The notes below the pieces were generated by a model that saw only the letters and a list, made by a program, of their open reading frames with translations, searched no databases and had not been told where the DNA came from. Positions 44,976 to 52,569 of a stretch of DNA of 64,000 nucleotides are shown here, in pieces (the first letter of the stretch is position 1; each line of letters starts with the position of its first letter). Source of the DNA: Lentzea atacamensis (GTDB taxonomy: Bacteria > Actinomycetota > Actinomycetes > Mycobacteriales > Pseudonocardiaceae). The position numbers and the translations under genes were made by a program. The stretch spans positions 62,001-126,000 of the forward strand of contig NZ_QLTT01000005.1 in assembly GCF_003269295.1 (NCBI RefSeq). Direction: 5' to 3'.

Positions 44976-45059
44976 TGCCGTTGCAGTCAGCCTTTGCCCC
45001 GTGTTCGGCGGCCCGCTGAGCGTCGAAGACGCGGCGAAGGTCGGCTGTCGCGGCACTAG
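44972..45059. repeat. 88-bp imperfect palindrome with CTAGTGCCG ends
   Basis: The two arms, each about 38 bp, start with CTAGTGCCG at 44972 and end with CGGCACTAG at 45059. The arms agree at roughly 25 of 39 positions, with shared blocks such as CCTT.GCC and GT.TTCG. A third arm lies at 46832. The palindrome fills the gap between two convergent genes and supplies both their TAG stop codons. Confidence 0.7.
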
Positions 45060-46822
45060 CTGGGCTTCCGGCTCCACCACTTCTCGTCGGGGCCGGAGAT
45101 GTCCTCGACGCTGAGCCTGCGGACGGACCCGGCTCGCTTGAGCCGGGCCTCCAGCTGGTCCTTCCGCTGGGCGAGCCTGCGATAGATCTCCACCGCGGAG
45201 GTCTCGGGCTCACCCCGCAGTCTCTCCACAGTGCGCCAGTTGCCGAGGAACTCGAGCGTCAGATCGGCGACGGCCTGCCCGGCGTGCGCGGTCAGCTCGT
45301 CCGCCGGCGTCGCGAACCGACCCGCGTGGAACGCCAGGTTCCTCGTGACGTAGAGCCATTCCAGGACCGCGGCGACGGTGTCCTCCTGCTCGGCCAGCCA
45401 GCCCGCGAGGGCCGTCGAGTCCGCCAGCCTCATCCGCCACAGCTCGACGAGGTCCTGCACCAGACCGCCCTCGTTCGCCGCGAGCGCGGTGACGGCCTCC
45501 TGGGCGGCCTTGAGCTGTTCGTTCGGCCGGTTGTGCCTGATCAGCACTTCCAGCCAGGCGTCGACGGACTTGAGGTGGTGCTTCACGCCGGTCGTCGGGA
45601 CGTGCGCGTCGAGCGGCCGGCGCAGCTGCTTGTCGTGGTTCGTGGTCACGACGTGCAGGCTGATCAGGTGCTGCCGCAACATCTGCAGCGCACACGCCTT
45701 GGCCAGCCACGCGATCTTGCTCGGGTCCAGCCCGGTCGCCTCCAGCGCACTCCACGCGAGCCCGGCACCGGCCATCGGAGCCGTGTTCGCGGACACCTGC
45801 CTGGCCAGGTTCGCCACCCGCATCGCACTGCGCAGCTCAGCGGGCCAGTACGCGGTGAGCGGGTAGGCGTTGCCGACCGTGCGCTGATGCTCTGTGCCGC
45901 GCGAAACCCGGCCGGTAGGCCCGCTGACCTGCCACAACGGCGCGATGTCCAGCACGGTGAGCCGCTCCCCCGCCGCGTACTGGTCGAGCACCTCCCCGAG
46001 GATCCGCCTGCCCAGCAACGCCGCCGTGTGCACGTCCGCCGCGCTGACCGGCAGCCGCACCAGCACCGACGACCCGTCCACGGCGTCCTTCAGGAAGTCG
46101 TCCTTCGGCAACCTGTTGCGGTGCAACGGCTCTTGCCTCGCTTGGGGCAACAGCACGTCCAAATGCCGCAGTACTCGTGCGCCGCGGACCACCAACGCCA
46201 CCACATGCCTGCGCGGTGGCGGCCAGAACACGTCCCCGAGGCCGGAGTCCGGCTTCTTGAGCCACCGCAGCAGGTCGGCGCGGAGCTGCCTGCCGTCACG
46301 GCCGTGCACCGCGACCACCACCGCCACCTCGGCGATCATCCTGGCGCGCAACGGAAGCTCGACGCCGTTCCACAGTGGAGTGATCCATTCCTTGACGGCG
46401 GCTTCCAACGCCCGCGGATCGAGCTTCTTCGCGGCGGTGGCCGTGACCTGAGGGTCGAGTTTCTGCCCGTCGGCCGCGATCGCCGCGTCGACGTCGAGGA
46501 GTGTCTGACGTGCCTCGGCGAGTTCTCTCGCGCCACCGTGGTCGTACGCGGGCGCGGCGGCGTCCATGCACGCGAGCGAGGTGGTGATGATGCGGCGCAA
46601 CAGGTTCCACCGCGGCTGGTCCTCGGTGGCGTGGCTGTCGAGCGCGGTCTGCGCACGGGTGACGGCGAGGAACGCGCTGTTGAGGCCCGCGACGTGTTCG
46701 CCGATGTGCGCGTCGGGGTCGAGTGCGCGCAGCACGCCCTGCAACAGTGCCCGCTGGCCGCGGTCGAGCCCGGCGTCGTCGAACGCCTGCCGCAGCCTGG
46801 CGTCGAGGTACTGGTAGCGCAC
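45056..46822 (-). CDS. Orphan protein with a HEPN-like R-x4-H motif
   Basis: 588 residues, mostly helical and soluble, with no signal or membrane segment. Near the C-terminus EWLYVTRNLAFHAGRF gives R494-N-L-A-F-H499, the R-x4-6-H signature of HEPN ribonuclease/toxin domains. The segment sits in a helix-rich region (about 470-540) like ApeA-type HEPN C-termini. The first 400 residues are unrecognised. The GTG start is behind AGGG, and both start and stop abut copies of the CTAGTGCCG repeat. It is a single-gene unit with no evident antitoxin or phage gene beside it. HEPN membership rests on one motif and is a hypothesis. Confidence 0.6.
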   Translation of the reverse strand: MRYQYLDARLRQAFDDAGLDRGQRALLQGVLRALDPDAHIGEHVAGLNSAFLAVTRAQTALDSHATEDQPRWNLLRRIITTSLACMDAAAPAYDHGGARELAEARQTLLDVDAAIAADGQKLDPQVTATAAKKLDPRALEAAVKEWITPLWNGVELPLRARMIAEVAVVVAVHGRDGRQLRADLLRWLKKPDSGLGDVFWPPPRRHVVALVVRGARVLRHLDVLLPQARQEPLHRNRLPKDDFLKDAVDGSSVLVRLPVSAADVHTAALLGRRILGEVLDQYAAGERLTVLDIAPLWQVSGPTGRVSRGTEHQRTVGNAYPLTAYWPAELRSAMRVANLARQVSANTAPMAGAGLAWSALEATGLDPSKIAWLAKACALQMLRQHLISLHVVTTNHDKQLRRPLDAHVPTTGVKHHLKSVDAWLEVLIRHNRPNEQLKAAQEAVTALAANEGGLVQDLVELWRMRLADSTALAGWLAEQEDTVAAVLEWLYVTRNLAFHAGRFATPADELTAHAGQAVADLTLEFLGNWRTVERLRGEPETSAVEIYRRLAQRKDQLEARLKRAGSVRRLSVEDISGPDEKWWSRKPS

Positions 46823-46831
46823 GCAAAGACC

Positions 46832-46870
46832 CTAGTGCCGTGACCACCCGCCTTCGCCCGTGTTCCGACG
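46832..46870. repeat. Solo arm of the CTAGTGCCG repeat
   Basis: CTAGTGCCGTGACC... ending in CGCCCGTGTTC aligns with the left arm of the palindrome at 44972. Its CTAG end faces the start of the HEPN-like gene, nine bases away, as the inverted arm at 45059 faces the gene's end. Confidence 0.6.
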
Positions 46871-46913
46871 TGGAACTCCGTTGGCCGGCGGTCCCGGGTC
46901 CACACTGGGATGC

Positions 46914-47675
46914 ATGGACAACAGGAAAGCGGTCTTCGCGGGTGTGGACGGGCAGTCGCTGGCCGGCCGCCTCGAACTGCCGGACGGACCGGTCGTGGCG
47001 ACCGCGGTGTTCGCCCATTGCTTCACCTGCGGCAAGGACTCGGTGGCCGCCTCCCGGATCTCCCGCGAGCTCGCGGCCCGCGGCGTGGCGGTACTGCGCT
47101 TCGACTTCACCGGCCTCGGCCAGTCCGACGGCGACTTCGGCAACACCACGTTCACGTCCAACGTCGACGACCTGGTGTGCGCCGCCGACCACCTGCGCGA
47201 GACCGCCGGTGCCCCGAGCGTCCTCATCGGACATTCACTTGGCGGCGCGGCCGTGCTGGCCGCCGCTCACCGCGTGCCCGAGGTGCGCGCCGTCGTCACG
47301 ATCGGCGCGCCCGCCGACACCACCCACGTCGAGCACCTGATCGGCTCGTCCACCGCCGAGATCGAAACCCGCGGCGTCGCCGAGGTGGTGCTGGCCGGGC
47401 GCCCGTTCCGGATCAGCAACGACTTCCTCGCCGACATCAAGCAGCAGAACCAGGCCGCGTGCATCGCCGGACTGAACCGCGCACTGCTCGTCATGCACTC
47501 GCCGCAGGACGACCTCGTGGGCATCGACAACGCCAGGCTCATCTTCGACTCGGCCCGGCATCCCAAGTCGTTCGTGTCGCTCGACGGCGCCGACCACCTG
47601 CTGACCAACCGCGCGGACGCGACGTACGTGGCGGAGGTGCTCGCGGCGTGGGCGAGCCGGTACCTGGCTGGCTAG
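46914..47675 (+). CDS. Alpha/beta-hydrolase family protein
   Basis: 253 residues. [13 protein letters not shown] is the oxyanion-loop region, [10 protein letters not shown] is the nucleophile elbow, [14 protein letters not shown] gives the acidic residue and LDGADHLLT the histidine. The CFTCGKDS sequence is typical of the OsmC-linked hydrolase group, in which an OsmC domain often follows; none is present here. Start ATG 46914; an in-frame start at 46860 lies in the repeat. A hairpin follows the stop. Confidence 0.82.
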   Translation: MDNRKAVFAGVDGQSLAGRLELPDGPVVATAVFAHCFTCGKDSVAASRISRELAARGVAVLRFDFTGLGQSDGDFGNTTFTSNVDDLVCAADHLRETAGAPSVLIGHSLGGAAVLAAAHRVPEVRAVVTIGAPADTTHVEHLIGSSTAEIETRGVAEVVLAGRPFRISNDFLADIKQQNQAACIAGLNRALLVMHSPQDDLVGIDNARLIFDSARHPKSFVSLDGADHLLTNRADATYVAEVLAAWASRYLAG

Positions 47676-47697
47676 TGGGAAGCCCCGGAAAACGCGA

Positions 47698-47739
47698 GAG
47701 GCCGACGAGATCTGTGTTTCCACAGACTTCGCCGGCCTC
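47698..47739. terminator. Hairpin between the hydrolase and tRNA-Gly
   Basis: GAGGCCG...TCTGTG pairs with CACAGA...CGGCCTC with a few internal mismatches and a TTTC loop. It can end both the hydrolase transcript and the convergent tRNA transcript. Confidence 0.55.
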
Positions 47740-47746
47740 AGCCGAG

Positions 47747-47817
47747 AGCGGGCGACGGGAATCGAACCCGCGTAGCTAGTTTGGAAGACTAGGGCTCTAC
47801 CATTGAGCTACGCCCGC
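47747..47817 (-). tRNA. tRNA-Gly (anticodon TCC)
   Basis: 71 nt. The acceptor stem GCGGGCG pairs with CGCCCGC, D-arm TAGCTCAATGGTAGAGC, anticodon loop CTTCCAA with TCC, T-arm CGGGTTCGATTCCCG. CCA is not encoded. Confidence 0.95.
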
Positions 47818-47880
47818 GTTGCCGCCCTGGAGTGGGGCTGCGATTAATACCTTAGCGGAGGGCGGTAAGCTGGGTGCAAC

Positions 47881-47954
47881 CGGGGCGTGGCGCAGTTTGG
47901 TAGCGCACCCGCTTTGGGAGCGGGGGGTCGCAGGTTCAAATCCTGTCGCCCCGA
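47881..47954 (+). tRNA. tRNA-Pro (anticodon TGG)
   Basis: 74 nt. The acceptor CGGGGCG pairs with CGCCCCG, D-arm GCGCAGTTTGGTAGCGC, anticodon loop TTTGGGA with TGG, T-loop GTTCAAATC. CCA is not encoded. It is divergent from tRNA-Gly. Confidence 0.95.
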
Positions 47955-47963
47955 TCGGTTGCC

Positions 47964-47996
47964 GAGACCCGCAGTGAGCCTTTCGCTGCGGGTCTT
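47964..47996 (+). terminator. Hairpin after tRNA-Pro
   Basis: AGACCCGCAG pairs perfectly with CTGCGGGTCT ten bases after the tRNA end, followed by TTC. Confidence 0.65.
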
Positions 47997-48118
47997 CGCA
48001 CATGCACCCTCGGACCTCAACCCCCTTCAGCCCCCGCTGAGGAACAGTCGCTCGGGTGAGTTCCACACCCAATTGGCTGGCTTCGACCAGCAGGTCTTCG
48101 GCGCTGTGGTGAGCAGGC

Positions 48119-48685
48119 TCACAGGTGGTCCTGTGTGGAGGCCACTCCTACCTGGGTCCGGCGGTGGGTGGGGCGTTCGATCTCGTCCACCACGGCCAGC
48201 GCGAAATCGGCGTAGGTCAGCTTGTCGGCCGGATCGGCGGCGCCCAGCCGGTACGTTCCCGTGCTCGTGCCGCCGAACATGCCGGCCGGGCTCATCACCA
48301 GCCAGTCCGCCTCGGAGCGGGCCAGCACGTCCACGCCCGCCGCGTGGCCCAGGCAGAACGGGCGGTGTTCGGCGTGGAAGTCCGGCGCGTCCACCACCCG
48401 CACTCCTGGCGCGGTTTCCAGGAGCGGGTAGATGCCGATCACGATGATGCGGCGGACACCGGAGGCCACCAGTGAGCGGGCCGCCTGGGCGTAGAACTCC
48501 GCCGGGTCGCGTGACAGGTCCACCACCGAGCTCACCGCCACGTCGTAGCCGGCGGCGACCTCCGGCGCCGCCTGGACACCGGGGTTCCTGCCGATCTTGG
48601 CCACCTCGTGGCCGCGCGCCTCGGCGACTGCCGCGATCTCCCGTCCGGCCTGGCCGGACGCTCCGAAAACAACGATCTTCGTCAT
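48119..48685 (-). CDS. NAD(P)-binding (NmrA/YwnB-like) protein
   Basis: 188 residues. The Rossmann motif TKIVVFGASGQAGREIAAVAEARGHEV starts at residue 2, then a VVDLSRDP substrate loop and SPAGMFGG. This is the atypical short-chain reductase type often paired with HxlR regulators. It is divergent from the HxlR gene at 48743, which probably controls it in response to a redox or electrophile signal. ATG 48685 gives the family N-terminus; an upstream in-frame start to 48982 runs through the divergent gene. Confidence 0.8.
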   Translation of the reverse strand: MTKIVVFGASGQAGREIAAVAEARGHEVAKIGRNPGVQAAPEVAAGYDVAVSSVVDLSRDPAEFYAQAARSLVASGVRRIIVIGIYPLLETAPGVRVVDAPDFHAEHRPFCLGHAAGVDVLARSEADWLVMSPAGMFGGTSTGTYRLGAADPADKLTYADFALAVVDEIERPTHRRTQVGVASTQDHL

Positions 48686-48742
48686 GGGCGCGAAGGTAGG
48701 GTGCGAGGGTCCGGTTTCCGCAACGATATTGGGGGTGAGCAG

Positions 48743-49045
48743 GTGAAATGCGCGCATGACGAGCTGCCGTACCGCATCGGTGACAAGTGGACCGCGCACG
48801 TGTTGCGCGGGCTGCAGGACGGTCGTCGGCGCTTCACCGAGCTGCGCGCCGGTATGCCGGTGGTGACGCCCAAAGTGCTCACCGAGACGTTGCGGGCGAT
48901 GGAGCGGGACGGCACAGTCACGCGCACCGAGTACGACGAGAACCCGCCGCGGGTGGAGTACGAGCTGACCGAGCAGGGACACAAGCTGCTGGGCTTGCTC
49001 GACCTCTGCTGCGAGTGGGCTCGCGAGAACCTGGTGGAGACCTGA
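48743..49045 (+). CDS. HxlR-family transcriptional regulator
   Basis: 100 residues with the HxlR winged helix: ELPYRIGDKWTAHVLRGLQDGRRRFTELRAGMPVVTPKVLTETLRAMERDG and wing NPPRVEYELTEQGHKLL. Many HxlR proteins sense electrophiles through an N-terminal cysteine, and KCAHDEL supplies one at residue 3. GTG 48743 follows GGGGGTGAGC. It lies divergent to the NAD(P)-binding gene, a classical pair. Its stop overlaps the next start as TGATG. Confidence 0.85.
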   Translation: MKCAHDELPYRIGDKWTAHVLRGLQDGRRRFTELRAGMPVVTPKVLTETLRAMERDGTVTRTEYDENPPRVEYELTEQGHKLLGLLDLCCEWARENLVET

Positions 49046-49380
49046 TGCGGCTTGAGCAGATCGTCGTCGACAGCAACGATCCGGCTCGCCTCGTGCGGTT
49101 CTGGGCCGAGTTGCTCGGCGGCGAGCCGGTCGAGCGCGAGCACGGCTGGGCGCACGTCGAACCGCCCGACGGCCCGCGGATGTCGTTCCAGCCGGTGCCA
49201 GAGCGCAAGGACGTGAAGAACCGGCTGCACCTCGACTTCGAGGTCGAGGACATCGAGGCCGCGGTCGTGAAGGCGGTCAGCCTGGGCGCCAGCCGCGAGG
49301 GCCTCGTGCACACCGACGAGAAGGGCAGCTTTCAGGTGATGCGCGACCCCGAGGGCAACGAGTTCTGTTTCGTCCGCTGA
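49045..49380 (+). CDS. VOC (glyoxalase-fold) family protein
   Basis: 111 residues, two beta-alpha-beta-beta-beta modules: LEQIVVDSNDPARLVRFWAELLGGE, then LHLDFEVEDIEAAVVKAVSLGA and a closing VMRDPEGNEFCFVR. The layout is that of VOC domain proteins of the lactoylglutathione lyase or bleomycin-resistance type. Metal ligands are not complete enough to name an activity. It is coupled by TGATG to the HxlR gene, so it may belong to the same stress response. Confidence 0.8.
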   Translation: MRLEQIVVDSNDPARLVRFWAELLGGEPVEREHGWAHVEPPDGPRMSFQPVPERKDVKNRLHLDFEVEDIEAAVVKAVSLGASREGLVHTDEKGSFQVMRDPEGNEFCFVR

Positions 49381-49388
49381 AGAACCTG

Positions 49389-49520
49389 TTACTGGACCGC
49401 CCGCCAGAGCGCCTCACCGAAGCGGATCGCGACGACCACGAGCAGCACGCCGATCGCGAAGCTGATGAGGCACCGGACGATCACCAGCAGTTTGGCGCCC
49501 TTCACCACGTCATGATTCAT
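49389..49520 (-). CDS. Small membrane protein, 43 residues
   Basis: MNHDVVKGAKLLVIVRCLI then a hydrophobic helix (SFAIGVLLVVVAIRF) and a short amphipathic end (GEALWRAVQ). This is a single-span membrane peptide in the gap between the VOC and HIT genes. It is too short for usual gene finders. The ribosome site is weak, so support is the hydrophobic pattern and the good codon bias. Function unknown. Confidence 0.45.
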   Translation of the reverse strand: MNHDVVKGAKLLVIVRCLISFAIGVLLVVVAIRFGEALWRAVQ

Positions 49521-49570
49521 CCGTGAACGGCAAGAACAACAGCGTCCATCCGAACCAATAGCATGCTGGT

Positions 49571-49906
49571 GTGACCGACTGCCTGTTCTGCCGCATCGTC
49601 GCGGGCGAGATCCCGGCGACCGTGGTGACGGAGACCGACACGACGCTCGCGTTCCGCGACATCGACCCCAAGGCGCCCACGCACGTCCTGGTGATCCCCA
49701 AGGAGCACCATCAGGCGATCGGCGACGTCGACCCGCTGCTCGCGGGCCAGATCCTCGCGACCGCGCACCAGGTCGCGAAGCAGGAAGGTGTCGACGAGTC
49801 CGGCTACCGGCTCGTGTTCAACACCGGCAGGGACGGCGGCCAGACCGTCTTTCACGTGCACTGCCACGTGCTCGGCGGGCGCGGGCTCACCTGGCCACCG
49901 GGCTAG
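49571..49906 (+). CDS. HIT-family nucleotide-binding protein
   Basis: 111 residues. The N-terminal CLFCRIVAGEIPA gives a metal-type Cys pair, and the histidine triad is FHVHCHVLGG near the C-terminus. Members hydrolyse nucleoside phosphoramidates or Ap4A-like compounds (Hint branch). Start GTG 49571. It stands alone, close to a convergent metallo-beta-lactamase-fold gene. Confidence 0.9.
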   Translation: MTDCLFCRIVAGEIPATVVTETDTTLAFRDIDPKAPTHVLVIPKEHHQAIGDVDPLLAGQILATAHQVAKQEGVDESGYRLVFNTGRDGGQTVFHVHCHVLGGRGLTWPPG

Positions 49907-49918
49907 CTCTCTCCCGGG

Positions 49919-50527
49919 CTAGTTCTGCCCTGGAAGAGCCATCTCCCGCACGAACTGCGCGTCGACCGGGTTGCCGTGACCCGGCACGACGATCCGCGGG
50001 TTGAGCTCCAGCATCAGGTTCAGGACGTGCCGCCAGTTCGACGGCGTCGCGTCCGAACCGGCCTGAGCCGGCGCTCCTTCCTCGACGAGGTCGCCGGCGA
50101 ACACGACGTCCACGTCCGGCACGTGCACGATCACGTCGTGCGAGCTGTGCGCGGGACCGAAGTGGTGCAGGTCCACCCTGCGGCCGCCGACGTCCAGCGT
50201 GACGGTGTCGCGGAACGTGTGCGTGGGCGCGATCAGCGTGCCCTCGAACGGGTCCGAGTAGTAGACGGCGCGGCTTTCGAGCAGGCTCTCGTCGATGACG
50301 CAGTCCTCGTGCGCCCACACCTCGCACGGCAGGAACGCCTCAGTGGCCAGCACGTGGTCGAAGTGGTTGTGCGTCAACACGATCCGCGACGGACGCACCT
50401 CGTCGGCCAGCGCCGGGTCCATGCCGGAGTCCACCAGGAGCGAATCACCTGATCCGGTGATGAATCCCAGGGTGAGGTCGAGCTCGGTGTGCCGCCGGAT
50501 GAACACGCCGTCCGCGATCTCGATCAC
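49919..50527 (-). CDS. Metallo-beta-lactamase-fold hydrolase
   Basis: 202 residues. Metal ligands are in LTHNHFDHV (HxHxDH), the HHFGPAHSSHD region, FAGDLVEEG and PGHGNP, so a binuclear zinc site is likely. It belongs to the small glyoxalase II-like hydrolases. Start GTG 50527 overlaps the comB stop as GTGA, giving translational coupling with comB upstream. The substrate is unknown; coupling to ComB hints at a phosphorylated or sulfonated metabolite, but only weakly. Confidence 0.85.
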   Translation of the reverse strand: MIEIADGVFIRRHTELDLTLGFITGSGDSLLVDSGMDPALADEVRPSRIVLTHNHFDHVLATEAFLPCEVWAHEDCVIDESLLESRAVYYSDPFEGTLIAPTHTFRDTVTLDVGGRRVDLHHFGPAHSSHDVIVHVPDVDVVFAGDLVEEGAPAQAGSDATPSNWRHVLNLMLELNPRIVVPGHGNPVDAQFVREMALPGQN

Positions 50528-51204
50528 CGCGCCGCTCCGTCCACAAGCACTCCATCGACCAGCGTCGGCACCGCCGCGCTCACCCCGATCTGCACCGCCA
50601 GTTCCACGTCGGCGGCGTGGCCGTTCTCGACCAGCTCCCGCCCCGAGCCGCAGTCGCGCACCGCGGCCGCGACGTCGGTGTTCCGGAACGCGGTGGCAGC
50701 GAGCGCCGCCTCCGGCGAGGCCGTCCCCGGGAGAGCCGCGAGGACCGCACCCGCACCCAGGTAGTCCTCGACGCACGGGCGCAGCGGCCCGAACTCACGC
50801 GGCCCGGAGTTGAGGATGTCGAGCCCCCACCGTTCGCCGCCGGGGATCAGGCCGATCGTCTCCCCCAGCTCCGCCGCCCGCTTGGCCACTGCCTCGGCGT
50901 TGCGCAGGCAGGCCGCCAGCACGTGCGCCCCGGCCTCCGCGGCGAGGAAGCACAGGTTCGACCCGTTCGGCGACGGCAGCTCGACGAGCCCGGTCGCCTC
51001 GGCGAGTGATGCTGGTCGCAGCGTCTTACCCGATGTGGGCTTCCAGCGCGACGGCCGCACCTGGCCACCGTTGCCGACCACCAGGTCGACCGAGGTCGTG
51101 AACGACAGCACGTCCACGACAATCAGCACGTCACAGCCTTGCAGCACGTTGACGCCCTCAGGCCCCCATTCCAGCCTCAGCTGGTACCCCTCCTGGCTGA
51201 ACAC
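50524..51204 (-). CDS. comB: 2-phosphosulfolactate phosphatase-like protein
   Basis: 226 residues with the ComB signature LIVVDVLSFTTSVDL and the substrate region ELPSPNGSNLCFLA, then GGERWG and VEDYLGAGAV. ComB removes phosphate from 2-phospho-3-sulfolactate, a step toward coenzyme M or sulfolactate. No partner ComA or ComC is visible here, and actinobacterial homologues may have another substrate. GTG 51204 fits family starts (VFSQEGY); GTG 51210 is two codons earlier. It is divergent from rpiB with 27 bp between. Confidence 0.8.
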   Translation of the reverse strand: MFSQEGYQLRLEWGPEGVNVLQGCDVLIVVDVLSFTTSVDLVVGNGGQVRPSRWKPTSGKTLRPASLAEATGLVELPSPNGSNLCFLAAEAGAHVLAACLRNAEAVAKRAAELGETIGLIPGGERWGLDILNSGPREFGPLRPCVEDYLGAGAVLAALPGTASPEAALAATAFRNTDVAAAVRDCGSGRELVENGHAADVELAVQIGVSAAVPTLVDGVLVDGAAR

Positions 51205-51231
51205 ACCCACCAGCGTGCCAGACTCCGTGAC

Positions 51232-51714
51232 GTGCGCGTTTATCTGGCAGCAGACCACGCGGGCTTCGAGCTGAAGTCCCATCTGTCCACGGCTCTCAAG
51301 GACCAGGGCTACGAGGTCGTCGACGTCGGTGCCCACGAGTACGACGCCCAGGACGACTACGTGTCGTTCTGCACCGATGCCGCCGAGCGCGTCGTCGCCG
51401 ACCCCGGCAGCCTCGGCGTCGTGATCGGCGGCTCCGGCAACGGCGAGCAGATCGCCGCGAACAAGGTGAAGGGCGCCCGCGCCGCGCTCGCGTGGAACAT
51501 CGACACCGCGCAACTCGCCCGTGAGCACAACGACGCCAACCTGGTCGGCATCGGCGCCCGTCAGCACAGCACCGAGGAGGCGACCGCGATCGTCTCGGCG
51601 TTCCTCAAGACGCCATTCTCCGGCGAGCCCCGGCACCAGCGCCGCATCGACAAGGTCAGCGCCTACGAAGACAGCGCCCACGAAGGCGGCGCTGTTCAGA
51701 ACAAGCGTGCCTGA
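51232..51714 (+). CDS. rpiB: Ribose-5-phosphate isomerase B
   Basis: 160 residues. VYLAADHAGFELK is the RpiB opening, and GGSGNGEQIAANKVKG forms the phosphate-binding loop. A serine stands where some RpiBs have the catalytic cysteine (GGSGNG), as in mycobacterial enzymes with Glu-based catalysis. It interconverts ribose-5-P and ribulose-5-P in the pentose phosphate pathway. The start is GTG 51232. It overlaps the Fpg/Nei gene by 8 bp; the pair is conserved in mycobacteria as Rv2465c-Rv2464c. Confidence 0.93.
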   Translation: MRVYLAADHAGFELKSHLSTALKDQGYEVVDVGAHEYDAQDDYVSFCTDAAERVVADPGSLGVVIGGSGNGEQIAANKVKGARAALAWNIDTAQLAREHNDANLVGIGARQHSTEEATAIVSAFLKTPFSGEPRHQRRIDKVSAYEDSAHEGGAVQNKRA

Positions 51715-52507
51715 GGGTCACACGCTGCACCGCCTGGCGCGGCTGCACCAGCGCCGGTTCGCGGGCAAGCCCGTGGCCGTGACCAGTCCACAGGGACGCT
51801 TCGCGGCGTCCCTCGTGGACGGGCGCAAGCTCGTCCGTGCCGAAGCGCACGGCAAGCACCTGTTCCACGTCTACGGCCCGGACGCGATCGTGCACGTCCA
51901 CCTCGGCCTGTACGGGACGTTCACCGAGTCACCGCTGCCGGTCCTGCTGCCCGTCGGCCAGGTCCGGATGCGGATGGTCGGCGAGACGCACTGGACCGAC
52001 CTGCGTGGCCCGACCGCGTGCGAGGTGCTCAACAAAGACGAGGTCAGGGCGATCCGCGATCGGCTCGGCCCCGACCCGTTGCGCAAGGACGCCGACCCCG
52101 ATCGCGCCTACGAACGGATCATCCGGTCGAAGCAGCCGCTCGCCGTGCTGCTGATGGACCAGAAGATTCTCGCGGGCGTCGGCAACGTCTACCGCGCGGA
52201 AGTGCTGTTCCGGCACAACGTGAACCCGTTGCTGACCGGCGACAAGGTCAGCCGCGAACTGTGGGACACCCTGTGGGACGACCTCGTCGTGCTGATGAAG
52301 GACGGCGTGAAGGTCGGCCAGATCAACACCGTGCGTCCCGAACACCTGCCCAAGGCGATGGGTCGTGCTCCGCGCGTGGATCGGCACGGCGGTGAGGTGT
52401 ACGTCTACCGCCGTGCCGGTCAGCCGTGCCTGGTCTGCGGAACCGAGGTCCTGACCACGGAACTGGCGGCGCGCAACCTCTTCTGGTGCCCTGCCTGCCA
52501 GCCCTAG
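51707..52507 (+). CDS. Fpg/Nei-family DNA glycosylase
   Basis: 266 residues. The mature N-terminus is predicted to be PEGHTLHRLA, so Pro2 is the catalytic nucleophile and Glu3 the general acid. KLVRAEAHGKHLF supplies the conserved lysine, and a zinc finger ends the protein (CLVCG ... CPAC). It removes oxidised bases and nicks by beta,delta-elimination. GTG 51707 is chosen to expose Pro2. The position next to rpiB matches mycobacterial nei1 (Rv2464c). Confidence 0.92.
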   Translation: MPEGHTLHRLARLHQRRFAGKPVAVTSPQGRFAASLVDGRKLVRAEAHGKHLFHVYGPDAIVHVHLGLYGTFTESPLPVLLPVGQVRMRMVGETHWTDLRGPTACEVLNKDEVRAIRDRLGPDPLRKDADPDRAYERIIRSKQPLAVLLMDQKILAGVGNVYRAEVLFRHNVNPLLTGDKVSRELWDTLWDDLVVLMKDGVKVGQINTVRPEHLPKAMGRAPRVDRHGGEVYVYRRAGQPCLVCGTEVLTTELAARNLFWCPACQP

Positions 52508-52542
52508 AAAATTCTTGGTCGGTCGGGTTTTGGGTGCGGCCA

Positions 52543-52569
52543 GAAAGTGCTCAATCGATGAGCACTTTC
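52543..52569. terminator. Hairpin between the glycosylase and DUF1542-type genes
   Basis: A perfect 11-bp stem GAAAGTGCTCA / TGAGCACTTTC with a 5-base loop between two convergent genes; it can serve both. Confidence 0.7.

Noticed and set aside
47747-47954. tRNA-Gly/tRNA-Pro pair as an integration hot spot
   Set aside because: No integrase, no duplicated tRNA end and no att-like repeat was seen nearby.
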